Assembly: GCF_004965515.1 (NCBI RefSeq) | Contig: NZ_SSHH01000001.1 | Span: 1,057,280 to 1,121,279, forward strand | Origin: Alteraurantiacibacter aquimixticola | GTDB taxonomy: Bacteria; Pseudomonadota; Alphaproteobacteria; Sphingomonadales; Sphingomonadaceae | Length of the DNA stretch: 64,000 nt | Direction of reading: 5' to 3' | Made by a program: the position numbers and the translations under genes | In this document: one piece after another, positions 27,083 through 34,862 of the stretch | Numbering within the stretch: position 1 is the stretch's first letter | How the letters are laid out: the number at the start of each line of letters is the position of its first letter | Notes under the pieces: generated by a model | What the model was told of the DNA's origin: nothing | Database searches by the model: none | Seen by the model: only the letters and a program-made list of their open reading frames with translations

Positions 27083-27991
27083 TCATGGGGCTTTCGATCC
27101 TTCGACCAACTCGGCCGCGCGCGAGCCCAGATTGCGGTGGAGGACAGTGGGCGAAAAGCCGCCCTCGCGCAAGGCCTGCGCCATAAGCTCGGCGGTGAAC
27201 ACGCTGCGGTGGCGCCCGCCGGTGCAGCCGAAGGCGATATTGACGTAGCTTTTGCCCTGCGCGGCATATTGCGGAAGCAGTTCCAGCAGCAGGTCGCGCA
27301 TGCGGGCAAAGCTGCTCTCGAACACCGGGTTGGAGGCGATATACTCGGCCACCGGCGCATCCAGCCCGGTCAGCTCCTTCAGGCCCGGCTGCCAGTGCGG
27401 ATTGTCCAGGAAGCGCATGTCGAACACCAGGTCCGTTGCGGGCGGCATGCCGCGCGAAAAGCCGAAGCTGGAAACAGTGACGGTCATCTCGCGCGGAGAA
27501 GTCTGCCCGAACTGGTCGCGAATGCGCTGCTTCAAATCATTGGTGGTGAAATCGGTGGTATCGATCAGCACGTCGGCCCAGCGGCGCATGGGGGCGAGCA
27601 ATTCGCGCTCCGCCTTGATGCCGGCCGGTACTGGCAGGTCGCGGGCGAGGAAATGGCGGCGGCGCGTCTCGTCGAAACGGCGGGTCAGCTCATGCCCCGC
27701 GCAATCGAGGAACAGGGTGGTGATCTCCAGGTCGTCGCGTCCGGACAGCGCCTTTACTTCCTCGATGACCTCCGCCGGGACGAAACCGCGCGTGCGGCAA
27801 TCGAAGCCGATTGCCAACGGGTGGCCGCTGGTATCGCCGCCGAGCAGGCGGTCGAGCAGGCGGATGGGGAAATTGTCGATCGATTCCCAGCCAAGGTCCT
27901 CCAGCTCACGCAGGGCGGTGGACTTTCCGGCACCGAGCATGCCGGTGACGAGCAGGATGCGCTGACGGCTGGGAGCGGATTCGCTGACCAT
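27083..27991 (-). CDS. rapZ: RapZ-like nucleotide-binding protein (YvcJ family)
   Basis: The 302-residue protein has a P-loop at 17-25 (GMLGAGKST), a second nucleotide-binding region LDCAGHELTRRF, and the conserved C-terminal domain SFGFSRGMPPATDLVFDMRF with IAFGCTGGRHRSV. In E. coli RapZ binds GlmZ/GlmY small RNAs and guides RNase E; in alphaproteobacteria the targets are less clear. The ATG at 27991 is chosen for family length; an ATG at 28048 would overlap hprK. The operon position after hprK is conserved among relatives. Confidence 0.94.
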   Translation of the reverse strand: MVSESAPSRQRILLVTGMLGAGKSTALRELEDLGWESIDNFPIRLLDRLLGGDTSGHPLAIGFDCRTRGFVPAEVIEEVKALSGRDDLEITTLFLDCAGHELTRRFDETRRRHFLARDLPVPAGIKAERELLAPMRRWADVLIDTTDFTTNDLKQRIRDQFGQTSPREMTVTVSSFGFSRGMPPATDLVFDMRFLDNPHWQPGLKELTGLDAPVAEYIASNPVFESSFARMRDLLLELLPQYAAQGKSYVNIAFGCTGGRHRSVFTAELMAQALREGGFSPTVLHRNLGSRAAELVEGSKAP

Positions 27992-28031
27992 TCGCCGCGC
28001 TGTGCTCTGCAATTTGGCAAATGTGAAGGCC

Positions 28032-28466
28032 CTATCGGGCGGTGGCATATTTTCGGACAGCCCACTCGGCGCGCAAGGGAAGGGTGCTCGCATCGGGAAA
28101 CAGCGCAATTTGCGGCAATTGCATGCCGCCTATGGCAATTGTGCCAGCCTGATCGACAAAACGCGGCGCTTGTGGATCGAGCGTGAGGAGGAGCGCCACC
28201 GGCCCTTCGGCGGCGGGCATTTCGACCAGGCCGACATTGCGAATCTCGATCAGCCCGGCGGTGTTGGGCGGCGGGCTGGCCCAGAGCGTTTCGCCTCGCC
28301 GCGCCAGCGTGACCCCGTCATCGCCGACCAGCTGCGCGCCGCGGTCGATCAGGGCGAGGGCGAGGGAGGACTTGCCCGATCCCGGCTCCCCTTCGATCAG
28401 CACGGCCTTTCCCTCCACCAGCACGCAGCTGGACTGGCGCAGGAAGCTTTCGCCGGGAGAGGTCAC
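28032..28466 (-). CDS. hprK: HPr kinase/phosphorylase, short alphaproteobacterial form
   Basis: The 144-residue protein contains only the catalytic core: a Walker A GEPGSGKSS (26-34), GDDGVTL and a C-terminal LPLRAEWAVRKY. The N-terminal domain of the firmicute enzyme is absent, as is usual in alphaproteobacteria. It phosphorylates and dephosphorylates the regulatory serine of HPr. Its ATG overlaps the chvG stop (ATGA, 28463-28466), so kinase and sensor are co-translated, tying the PTS to the ChvGI system. Confidence 0.93.
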   Translation of the reverse strand: MTSPGESFLRQSSCVLVEGKAVLIEGEPGSGKSSLALALIDRGAQLVGDDGVTLARRGETLWASPPPNTAGLIEIRNVGLVEMPAAEGPVALLLTLDPQAPRFVDQAGTIAIGGMQLPQIALFPDASTLPLRAEWAVRKYATAR

Positions 28467-30019
28467 GCGGCGGGCAGGTCCAGCACCAGGCAGGCGCCCG
28501 ATGCGCCGTCCTGCCGGTCCTCCACGAACAGCGCGCCTTCATGCGCCTCCGCAATCGTGCGCGCGATATTGAGGCCGAGGCCCGAATGGTCGCCGAAGCT
28601 TGCTTCCGGGCGGTCCGAATGGAAGCGGCGGAACACCTTCTCGCGCTCGCCCTCGGGAATGCCCGGCCCCTCGTCGCAGACGGAGGCGATCACGCGGCCT
28701 TCACGGCGGGCGATGCGTACTTCGACCGTGCCGTTCTCAGGCGAGAAGGAGATGGCATTGTCGAGCAGGTTTTCTGCGATCCGTTGGAGGCGCAGGGCCA
28801 CGCCCAGCACGACGCATTGCGGATGCTCGCGGATGACCAGGACCGCGCGCCCGGCATTCTCCCCGCGATCCTCGCGCGCCTTGACGATGTTTTCGAACAG
28901 GAGCGCCACATCGACCGCCTCGAACTTGGTGCGGCTGATTTCGGCATCGACGCGACTCGCTTCGGAGATTTCGGTCACCAGCCGATCGATCCGCTTCACG
29001 TCATGCGCGGCGATATCGACCAGCTGCGCGTGCAGTTCCGGATCCTTGACCTTGGGCAGGCTTTCGGTCGCGCTGCGTAGGGATGCGAGCGGGTTCTTGA
29101 TCTCATGCGCGACATCGGCGGCGAAGCTTTCCACCGCGTCGATCCGGTGGCGAAGCGCCGCAGTCATGTCGGACACGCCGCGGGCGAGCAGGCCGATCTC
29201 GTCGCCGCGTTCCTGCATGCGCGGCACTTCCACCTCGCGCTCGCGCCCGGTGCGGACCAGCACGGTGGCGCGCACGAGGCGTCGCAGGGGCTGGATGATG
29301 GTGTTGGCGAGGTAAAGTGAAAGGATGATCGACATGACGAGGGCGAGGGCGATGATGGTCATCACGCCGGTGCGCGCCTCGCGCACCGATTGGGTGATGT
29401 CCACCGCATTGCGCGTGGTCAGCAGTGTCGCGCCATTGAGGCCCACCGGCGCGGCGGCGTTGATCACCGGCGTGCCATCGGGTGCGCTACGCAGCTCGAT
29501 CTGGGTGATGCCCCGGTCGCGGGCGAGGACCAGTTCGGGCCAGGCATCGGCGTCCTGCTCTGCCGGTTCGGCATAGGGCAGCGGCTTGGGCGCGCCGACC
29601 GCAAAGTTCACCGCCTCATCCGTCCAGCGGGCGAGGTCTTCCATGAAGGGCTCGGCCACCGGGTCGTCGAAAGTGAAGCTGGGCTGTGTGTCGAGCGCGA
29701 AGCTGTCGGCCCACAGATTGCCCTCGGCGTCATACATGCGCAGGCGCATGCGTTGTTCCTTGCCGATCTGGATCAGCAATGCCTCCTGCCTCTCGCGCGT
29801 GGCCCCGGCGAGGGCTTCGGCGGTGATCTGTGCCTCGATCCGGGCGAGTTTGAAGCGTTCGTCCAGCAGCTGGCGGCGGTAGGAATCGAGGAAGAACAGG
29901 CTGCCCGCGAGCACCAGCAGCGGGATTAGGTTTACCGCCAGGATGCGCGCGGTCAGCGAACTGCCGAGCGGAAAGGCCAGCCGCTCCAGCCGTCCGGCGC
30001 TGACGATGTCTTCAGCCAT
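28463..30019 (-). CDS. chvG: ChvG/ExoS-type sensor histidine kinase
   Basis: The 518-residue protein has two membrane segments (about 25-45 and 220-245) bracketing a periplasmic sensor domain. A HAMP region follows, then a dimerisation domain [20 protein letters not shown] with phospho-acceptor His305, and an ATPase domain with [21 protein letters not shown] and [14 protein letters not shown]. ChvG senses acid or envelope stress in Rhizobiales and phosphorylates ChvI. The start at 30019 overlaps chvI by 8 nt. The order chvI-chvG-hprK is conserved in the class. Confidence 0.94.
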   Translation of the reverse strand: MAEDIVSAGRLERLAFPLGSSLTARILAVNLIPLLVLAGSLFFLDSYRRQLLDERFKLARIEAQITAEALAGATRERQEALLIQIGKEQRMRLRMYDAEGNLWADSFALDTQPSFTFDDPVAEPFMEDLARWTDEAVNFAVGAPKPLPYAEPAEQDADAWPELVLARDRGITQIELRSAPDGTPVINAAAPVGLNGATLLTTRNAVDITQSVREARTGVMTIIALALVMSIILSLYLANTIIQPLRRLVRATVLVRTGREREVEVPRMQERGDEIGLLARGVSDMTAALRHRIDAVESFAADVAHEIKNPLASLRSATESLPKVKDPELHAQLVDIAAHDVKRIDRLVTEISEASRVDAEISRTKFEAVDVALLFENIVKAREDRGENAGRAVLVIREHPQCVVLGVALRLQRIAENLLDNAISFSPENGTVEVRIARREGRVIASVCDEGPGIPEGEREKVFRRFHSDRPEASFGDHSGLGLNIARTIAEAHEGALFVEDRQDGASGACLVLDLPAA

Positions 30020-30770
30020 CGGAGAAGGAATAGCCCGCGCCGTACAGCGTTTCGATCGCGCCGAACGTATTGTCCACCGCGCGGAACTTGCGGCGCAGGC
30101 GCTTGATGTGGCTGTCCACCGTGCGATCGTCGACGAAGACGTCGTCCGGATAGGCGGCATCCATCAGCTGGTTGCGGCTCTTGATAACGCCGGGGCGTGC
30201 GGCCAGCGCCTCCAGGATCAGGAATTCGGTGACGGTGAGCGAGACGGGCTTGCCGTCCCATGTCACCTGGTGGCGCGCCGGGTCCATCCTGAGGCGACCG
30301 CGTTCGATGATCGGGCTGTCGGAAGCGGGCGGGCTGGCAAGGTCGGGCTGCGCCTCATGCGCGGGTCCGGAACGGCGCAGGATGGTGCGGATCCGGGCGA
30401 GCAGCAGGCGCTGGCTGAAAGGCTTGGCGATGTAATCGTCCGCGCCCATCGCAAGTCCGGCCTCTTCATCCTCCTCTTCGTCCTTGCTGGTCAGGAAGAT
30501 CACCGGCAGGTCGGACGTTTCGCGCAGGCGGCTCAGCAGCTCCATCCCGTCCATGCGCGGCATCTTGATATCGAACACGGCAAGGTCGGGCGGATTCTTG
30601 CGCAAAGCCTCCAGCGCGGCCTCTCCATCGGAGTAGACGCGGGTGGCATATCCTTCTGCCTGCAGCGCGATGGAGAGGGTGGTGAGGATGTTGCGATCAT
30701 CGTCGACAAGCGCGATCGAACGCTGGCCTTCGCCTGCCGGCACTGCCTCTCCCGCCATCTCAGCGCCCAT
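30012..30770 (-). CDS. chvI: ChvI-type OmpR-family response regulator
   Basis: The 252-residue protein has a receiver domain with DDD at 23-25, phospho-acceptor Asp67 ([11 protein letters not shown]), Lys in AKPF, and an OmpR-type winged helix with [20 protein letters not shown] and [14 protein letters not shown]. The residues between the domains include an Ala/Pro/Ser-rich linker. It acts as a DNA-binding regulator under ChvG. It is divergent from pckA across 267 nt. In Rhizobiales pckA is also adjacent, and the intergenic palindrome at 30868-30879 may serve either promoter. Confidence 0.94.
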   Translation of the reverse strand: MGAEMAGEAVPAGEGQRSIALVDDDRNILTTLSIALQAEGYATRVYSDGEAALEALRKNPPDLAVFDIKMPRMDGMELLSRLRETSDLPVIFLTSKDEEEDEEAGLAMGADDYIAKPFSQRLLLARIRTILRRSGPAHEAQPDLASPPASDSPIIERGRLRMDPARHQVTWDGKPVSLTVTEFLILEALAARPGVIKSRNQLMDAAYPDDVFVDDRTVDSHIKRLRRKFRAVDNTFGAIETLYGAGYSFSDG

Positions 30771-30867
30771 CGGTTGCCATGCCTTTCATGCTGCACTTTT
30801 GCTGCAGCATCAGACCTAGTGCGAAGCGGCGGATGAAACAATGGGGGCCGGGCAGCTGCGCAATTGC

Positions 30868-30879
30868 GGTAGCGCTACC
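30868..30879. promoter_or_regulatory. LacI-type operator palindrome GGTAGCGCTACC
   Basis: GGTAGCGCTACC is a perfect 12-bp palindrome with the central CG/GC step typical of LacI-family operators, and it resembles the xylose operator of Caulobacter. It lies about 100 nt before the chvI start and about 160 nt before pckA. A regulator is not encoded nearby; binding is inferred. Confidence 0.5.
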
Positions 30880-31037
30880 ATAGAAAGCCTCGATTTCTGC
30901 ATTTGAAAAAATAGGGTAAAGCCCGCCAAAGGAGCAAATTGACGTGAGCGAACTGCCCGCCTAAGGCCCTGAATAAAGCTGCGGCCAACAGGCCGTAATC
31001 ACGTACCACTCACATTTCCCACAGGGAGACCCTGTCA

Positions 31038-32648
31038 GTGTCGACGACGCTTCGTGTTTCACTTGCCGACCAGGGCATTGCCACCAATGCCAAACTTCAT
31101 ACCAACCTGGGCACCGCCGCGCTGGTAGAACATGCGCTGGCCCGGGGCGAAGGCAAGCTGGCCGCGCATGGCCCGCTGGTAGTGGAAACCGGCCGTTTCA
31201 CCGGCCGCAGCGTGAAGGACAAGTTCGTCGTCCGCGATGCGAAGACGGAAGAGACGATCAACTGGGGCGCCATCAACCAGCCGATGAGCCCGGAACACTT
31301 CGCCAACCTCAAGGCCGACTTCATGGCCGAGCTGGAAGGCAAGGAAGAGCTCTACGTGGCCGACCTGTTCGGCGGCTCGCAGCCCGAATATCGCGTGAAT
31401 GTGCGCGTCATCACGCAGATGGCCTGGCACTCCCTGTTCGTGCGCACGCTGCTGGTGCGCCCGACCGAGGATGAGCTGGCCAGCTTCGCTCCCGAATACA
31501 CGATCATCAACCTGCCCAGCTTCAAGGCCGATCCCGAACGCCACGGCTGCCGCAGCGACACGGTGATCGCGGTCAATTTGACCGAGAAGCTGATCCTGAT
31601 CGGCAACACCGAATATTCGGGCGAGATGAAGAAGGGCGTGTTCGGCCTCTTGAACTACCTGCTGCCCGAACAGGGCGTGATGCCGATGCACTGTTCCGCC
31701 AATATCGGCGCGGACGGCAAGACGGCGATCTTCTTCGGCCTGTCCGGCACCGGCAAGACCACGCTGTCCGCCGATGCCAGCCGCACGCTGATCGGCGATG
31801 ACGAGCATGGCTGGTCGGACGATGCGGTCTTCAACTTCGAAGGCGGCTGCTACGCCAAGATGATCGACCTGTCGGCAGAGGGCGAGCCGGAAATCTACGC
31901 AACCACGAAGATGTTCGGCACCATCCTCGAAAATGTCGCCATGGACGAGGATACGCGCGAGATCGATTTCACCGATACGAGCAAGACCGAGAACACGCGC
32001 GGCGCCTATCCGATCGATTTCATCCCGAACACCTCGGAAAAGAACCTCGGCCCCGTGCCGTCCAATGTCGTGATGCTGACCGCCGACGCGTTCGGCGTGA
32101 TGCCGCCGATCGCGCGCCTCACGCCCGATCAGGCGATGTATCACTTCCTGTCCGGCTACACCGCCAAGGTGGCGGGCACCGAGATTGGCGTGACCGAGCC
32201 GGAAGCGACCTTCTCCACCTGCTTCGGTGCAGCCTTCATGCCGCGCCATCCCAGCGTTTACGGCAATCTGCTCAAGAAGCGCATTGCAGAGGGCAACGCG
32301 CAGTGCTGGCTGTTCAACACCGGCTGGACCGGCGGCAAGTACGGCACCGGCCACCGCATGCCGATCAAGGCGACGCGCGGGCTGCTGAACGCAGCGCTCG
32401 ATGGCAAGATGGACAGCGTCGAATATCGCAAGGATCCGAATTTCGGCTTCGACGTGCCGGTATTCGTTCCCGCGCTGGAGGAACTGGGCATCGACCAGAC
32501 GATCCTCGATCCGCGCAGCACCTGGGCGGACAAGGATGCCTATGACGCGATGGCGCAGCACCTGGTCCAGCTCTTCGTCGACAATTTCGAGCAATTTGCC
32601 GAGTACGTCGATGAAAGCGTGAGGCAAGCGGCACCGCAAGCCGCCTGA
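31038..32648 (+). CDS. pckA: ATP-dependent phosphoenolpyruvate carboxykinase
   Basis: The 536-residue enzyme shows the full ATP-type family: [22 protein letters not shown], the P-loop [14 protein letters not shown] (about 234-247), [20 protein letters not shown] with the metal-binding Asp, and [15 protein letters not shown]. It converts oxaloacetate to phosphoenolpyruvate in gluconeogenesis. The start is GTG at 31038 with GGGAG about 9 nt upstream. It is divergent from chvI. A strong hairpin lies between its stop and the next gene. Confidence 0.96.
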   Translation: MSTTLRVSLADQGIATNAKLHTNLGTAALVEHALARGEGKLAAHGPLVVETGRFTGRSVKDKFVVRDAKTEETINWGAINQPMSPEHFANLKADFMAELEGKEELYVADLFGGSQPEYRVNVRVITQMAWHSLFVRTLLVRPTEDELASFAPEYTIINLPSFKADPERHGCRSDTVIAVNLTEKLILIGNTEYSGEMKKGVFGLLNYLLPEQGVMPMHCSANIGADGKTAIFFGLSGTGKTTLSADASRTLIGDDEHGWSDDAVFNFEGGCYAKMIDLSAEGEPEIYATTKMFGTILENVAMDEDTREIDFTDTSKTENTRGAYPIDFIPNTSEKNLGPVPSNVVMLTADAFGVMPPIARLTPDQAMYHFLSGYTAKVAGTEIGVTEPEATFSTCFGAAFMPRHPSVYGNLLKKRIAEGNAQCWLFNTGWTGGKYGTGHRMPIKATRGLLNAALDGKMDSVEYRKDPNFGFDVPVFVPALEELGIDQTILDPRSTWADKDAYDAMAQHLVQLFVDNFEQFAEYVDESVRQAAPQAA

Positions 32649-32656
32649 CCCGGCTC

Positions 32657-32698
32657 GGAAACCTCCGGGCCTCTCCAAGAAGAAGCCCGGAAGTTTCC
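32657..32698 (+). other. Long hairpin ending at the start codon of the next gene
   Basis: GGAAACCTCCGGGC (32657-32670) pairs with GCCCGGAAGTTTCC (32685-32698) with one mismatch, around a 14-nt purine-rich loop. No T-run follows. The right arm ends 1 nt before the ATG at 32699, so it could be a U-less pckA terminator, a 3-prime stabiliser, or a structure controlling translation of the next gene. Confidence 0.6.
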
Positions 32699-33148
32699 AT
32701 GACCGACCACCCTATCCGTTACTTCGCCAGCGACGAGGCCGTGCGCCGCGTCGCCAGCGGCCTGCTCGACCGTTCGCTCCCCAAGGAGGAGTGGACGCAT
32801 GAGGCGCATCTGGCCGCCTGCACCTGCCTGCTGGCCGAACATCCCGATTTCGAGCCCGAGCGCGACCTGCCCGGCACCATCGCCCGCTACAATAAGAGCA
32901 AGGGCGGGGTGAATGATGCGACGCAGGGCTATCACGAGACGATTACCCAGTTCTCCATCGCCGCCGTGCGCGCCCATCTGGCGCAGGATGGGGAAGGGCG
33001 GCTGGTGGATCGCGTCAACCGCCTGCTCGCCAGCGAAAGGGGGCGTCGCGACTATCCGCTGCGCTTCTATTCGAAAGCGCTGCTGTTCTCGCCCGAAGCG
33101 CGGCTGGGCCAGGTCGAGCCCGATGTGCTGCCACTCGCGGAAGTCTGA
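32699..33148 (+). CDS. Conserved hypothetical protein
   Basis: The 149-residue protein reads MTDHPIRYFASDEAVRRVAS, then LPKEEWTHEAHLAACTCLLA, GGVNDATQGYHETITQF and SKALLFSPEARLGQVEPDVL. It is all-helical with several conserved-looking His, Glu and Trp residues (WTHEAH, YHET). I know no function for it. There is no usual ribosome site in front of the ATG; instead a hairpin abuts it. It lies 50 nt downstream of pckA on the same strand. Confidence 0.75.
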   Translation: MTDHPIRYFASDEAVRRVASGLLDRSLPKEEWTHEAHLAACTCLLAEHPDFEPERDLPGTIARYNKSKGGVNDATQGYHETITQFSIAAVRAHLAQDGEGRLVDRVNRLLASERGRRDYPLRFYSKALLFSPEARLGQVEPDVLPLAEV

Positions 33149-33210
33149 CTTGCATCAAGGACTAACGGGGCAGATGATGCGAATCGGAAGGGGCTGAAAG
33201 GAGAATTGTG

Positions 33211-33573
33211 ATGAGTGTTCTCGATCAAGTTTTGAAGGGTATCGGCGGCGCCCCTGATGATGTGGCCAATCTGGCCGAAAAGGTCGGCATTTCGCCCGAC
33301 CAGGCGGAGAAGGCGATTGCCGCTCTCGGCCGTTCGCACCAGATGCAGGGTGACACGGTGGAACTGGCTTCCGCGCAGACCGGCCTCGATGCCGGCATCC
33401 TCTCGACGATTGTCACCCAGATCGGTGGCGAGGGGTCGCTGACCCACTTCGCTTCCATGCTGGAGAACAACCCGCAGGCAAAGGGCATCCTCGACATGCT
33501 GGACCGCGACGGGGACGGCAATCCGCTGAACGACATCGCCGGCATGGCCAAGGGCCTGTTCGGCAAGAAGTAA
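33211..33573 (+). CDS. Small hypothetical protein with an EF-hand-like loop
   Basis: The 120-residue protein starts MSVLDQVLKGIGG. It has a helical centre and a C-terminal segment ILDMLDRDGDGNPLNDIAGM, in which D-x-D-G-D-G-N-x-x-x-D matches a Ca2+-binding loop of the dockerin/EF-hand kind. It ends KGLFGKK. No signal peptide is visible. The ATG at 33211 has GGAG upstream; a GTG three bases earlier is in frame. It sits in front of a DUF937 gene and shares a similar Gly/Asp style, so the two may work together. Confidence 0.72.
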   Translation: MSVLDQVLKGIGGAPDDVANLAEKVGISPDQAEKAIAALGRSHQMQGDTVELASAQTGLDAGILSTIVTQIGGEGSLTHFASMLENNPQAKGILDMLDRDGDGNPLNDIAGMAKGLFGKK

Positions 33574-33625
33574 TGCCCGGGTCCGGGTTTGGTCGCCCGG
33601 ACCGGACATTCGGAGAGGATCGACA

Positions 33626-34195
33626 ATGAACCTGTCACAAGTGCTGCAGCAAAGCGGCGTGATAATCAGCATGGCCAACGAGCTTGGCATTGACGAACAG
33701 ACCGCCAGGATCGGCGCAGGCGCGCTGCTTCCGGCGATCGTTGCGGGCATGGGGCGGCAGACGACCTCTGCCCCCGGCGCAGGCAGTCTTGGCGGACTGG
33801 GCGATATTCTCGCCGGTTCGCTTGGCGGCGGCGCGGCGCCATCGGGCGGCCTTGGCGGTGCGCTTGCCGGGGGCCTCGGCGGCGTATTGCTCGACGCCGT
33901 GCTCCAGCGCGATCCGACGCCGACCCAGCCGGGCAACGATATCCTCGGCCAAATCTTCGGCAGCAAGGATGTGAGCCGCGGCGTGGCGGAGGAAGTGTCC
34001 GGATCGACCGGCATCAGCTCCGACATCCTGAAGAAGATGCTGCCGATCCTCGCCATGGCGGTGGTCGGCTACATGATGAATGGCGGCCAGCCTTCGCAGC
34101 AATCGCCTGCCCCGGCAGGCGGTGGCGGCGGCGCATTGGGCGGCGCGCTCGGGTCTATCCTGACGCAGGTCGTGACGGGAATGGTCCGGCGGTGA
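33626..34195 (+). CDS. DUF937 family protein
   Basis: The 189-residue protein starts MNLSQVLQQSGVIISMANEL and has a Gly/Ala-rich low-complexity linker (about 45-90). The DUF937 signature follows: GNDILGQIFGSKDVSRGVAE, then TGISSDILKKMLPILAMAVV, ending with a Gly-rich tail. The family has no established function. GGAGAGGATCG precedes the ATG. A good terminator follows at 34261-34299, so this gene probably ends the transcript that begins with 33211 or earlier. Confidence 0.82.
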   Translation: MNLSQVLQQSGVIISMANELGIDEQTARIGAGALLPAIVAGMGRQTTSAPGAGSLGGLGDILAGSLGGGAAPSGGLGGALAGGLGGVLLDAVLQRDPTPTQPGNDILGQIFGSKDVSRGVAEEVSGSTGISSDILKKMLPILAMAVVGYMMNGGQPSQQSPAPAGGGGGALGGALGSILTQVVTGMVRR

Positions 34196-34260
34196 GCATG
34201 GAATAGGCTGACGGGATCGAGGCGGCGCCTTAATCGGCGCGCCTGCGAACGGAACAGACA

Positions 34261-34299
34261 CGGCGCCGGGGTGCGGAACCTCGGTGCCGTTCTTGTTTT
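34261..34299 (+). terminator. Rho-independent terminator after the DUF937 gene
   Basis: CGGCGCCGGGGT (34261-34272) pairs with ACCTCGGTGCCG (34278-34289), with two G-U pairs and a 5-nt loop. TTCTTGTTTT follows. Confidence 0.8.
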
Positions 34300-34311
34300 A
34301 GGTTTCCATCC

Positions 34312-34340
34312 TTGACAAAGATAACCAAATAGGTTATGTG
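34312..34340 (+). promoter_or_regulatory. Consensus promoter with 17-bp palindromic operator
   Basis: TTGACA (34312-34317), a 17-nt spacer and TATGTG (34335-34340) form a near-ideal sigma-70 promoter. The spacer and -10 are covered by the palindrome ATAACC-AAATA-GGTTAT (34321-34337), which resembles ArsR-family operators. No gene with a matching product follows on this strand. Confidence 0.65.
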
Positions 34341-34862
34341 GCACACCTCGTTCCAACCGGAACGTGGGTGGATCGGGAGCGGGCAAGGCCGGCTTGTTCC
34401 TCTTCCATGCGGGCGGACGTTCCTTTGGGGCGCCGCCTGCATCGCGACCGGCGCGGTGGGCCCGGGCGGGGCGTCAAACCCCCTCCAAGGCAAGCCGATG
34501 TCGGATAGCGGCAAGGGTATGACTGCCTCGCTACTGCCGTCTCAACCTGCCCGCAGCAGGCAGGCTCTCAGTCGGCGGACCGGGGCGGCGCAGGTGCGGT
34601 GGTTCAGCCGCAGCGGATGTGGAGGGCTTTGCGAGCCCGCCCGCCACATCCCGCGACTCAAGCCGCTTCAACCAAGGGCCGTGCGGGGATCATTCCAGCG
34701 CCGTGGCAGGCGCGCCGCCCCCGCCATTCGCACGAGCAAGGCAAACCGCCACCGCACTCCCGCCCGCGCCATTCCGGCGCCGTGCCGGTCGCGCGATCTG
34801 CTGGAATTCTCCCAACGGCGTCACAGGTCCGGGTTCGCCGCCGGACGTTTCCCTATGCCCGA
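34341..34862 (+). other. Structured, non-coding stretch downstream of the orphan promoter
   Basis: About 520 bp with no convincing protein frame on either strand. Strong hairpins occur: GTTCC/GGAAC (34350-34363), ATGCGGGCGG with CCGCCTGCAT (about 34407-34442, one mismatch), and GGATGTGG with CCACATCC enclosing GGGCT/AGCCC (34616-34653). An imperfect 26-bp direct repeat beginning cattcc(a/g)gcgccgtg occurs near 34692 and 34769. It could be a transcript acting as RNA, a decayed gene, or simply GC-rich spacer. I could not match it to RNase P RNA, tmRNA, 6S RNA or a known riboswitch. Confidence 0.4.

Noticed and set aside
26666-28186. 506-codon plus-strand frame opposite EIIA and rapZ
   Set aside because: It is antisense to genes with conserved motifs and order.
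34341-34862. RNase P RNA, tmRNA, 6S RNA or a cobalamin/TPP riboswitch
   Set aside because: None of the universally conserved sequence blocks of these RNAs could be found.
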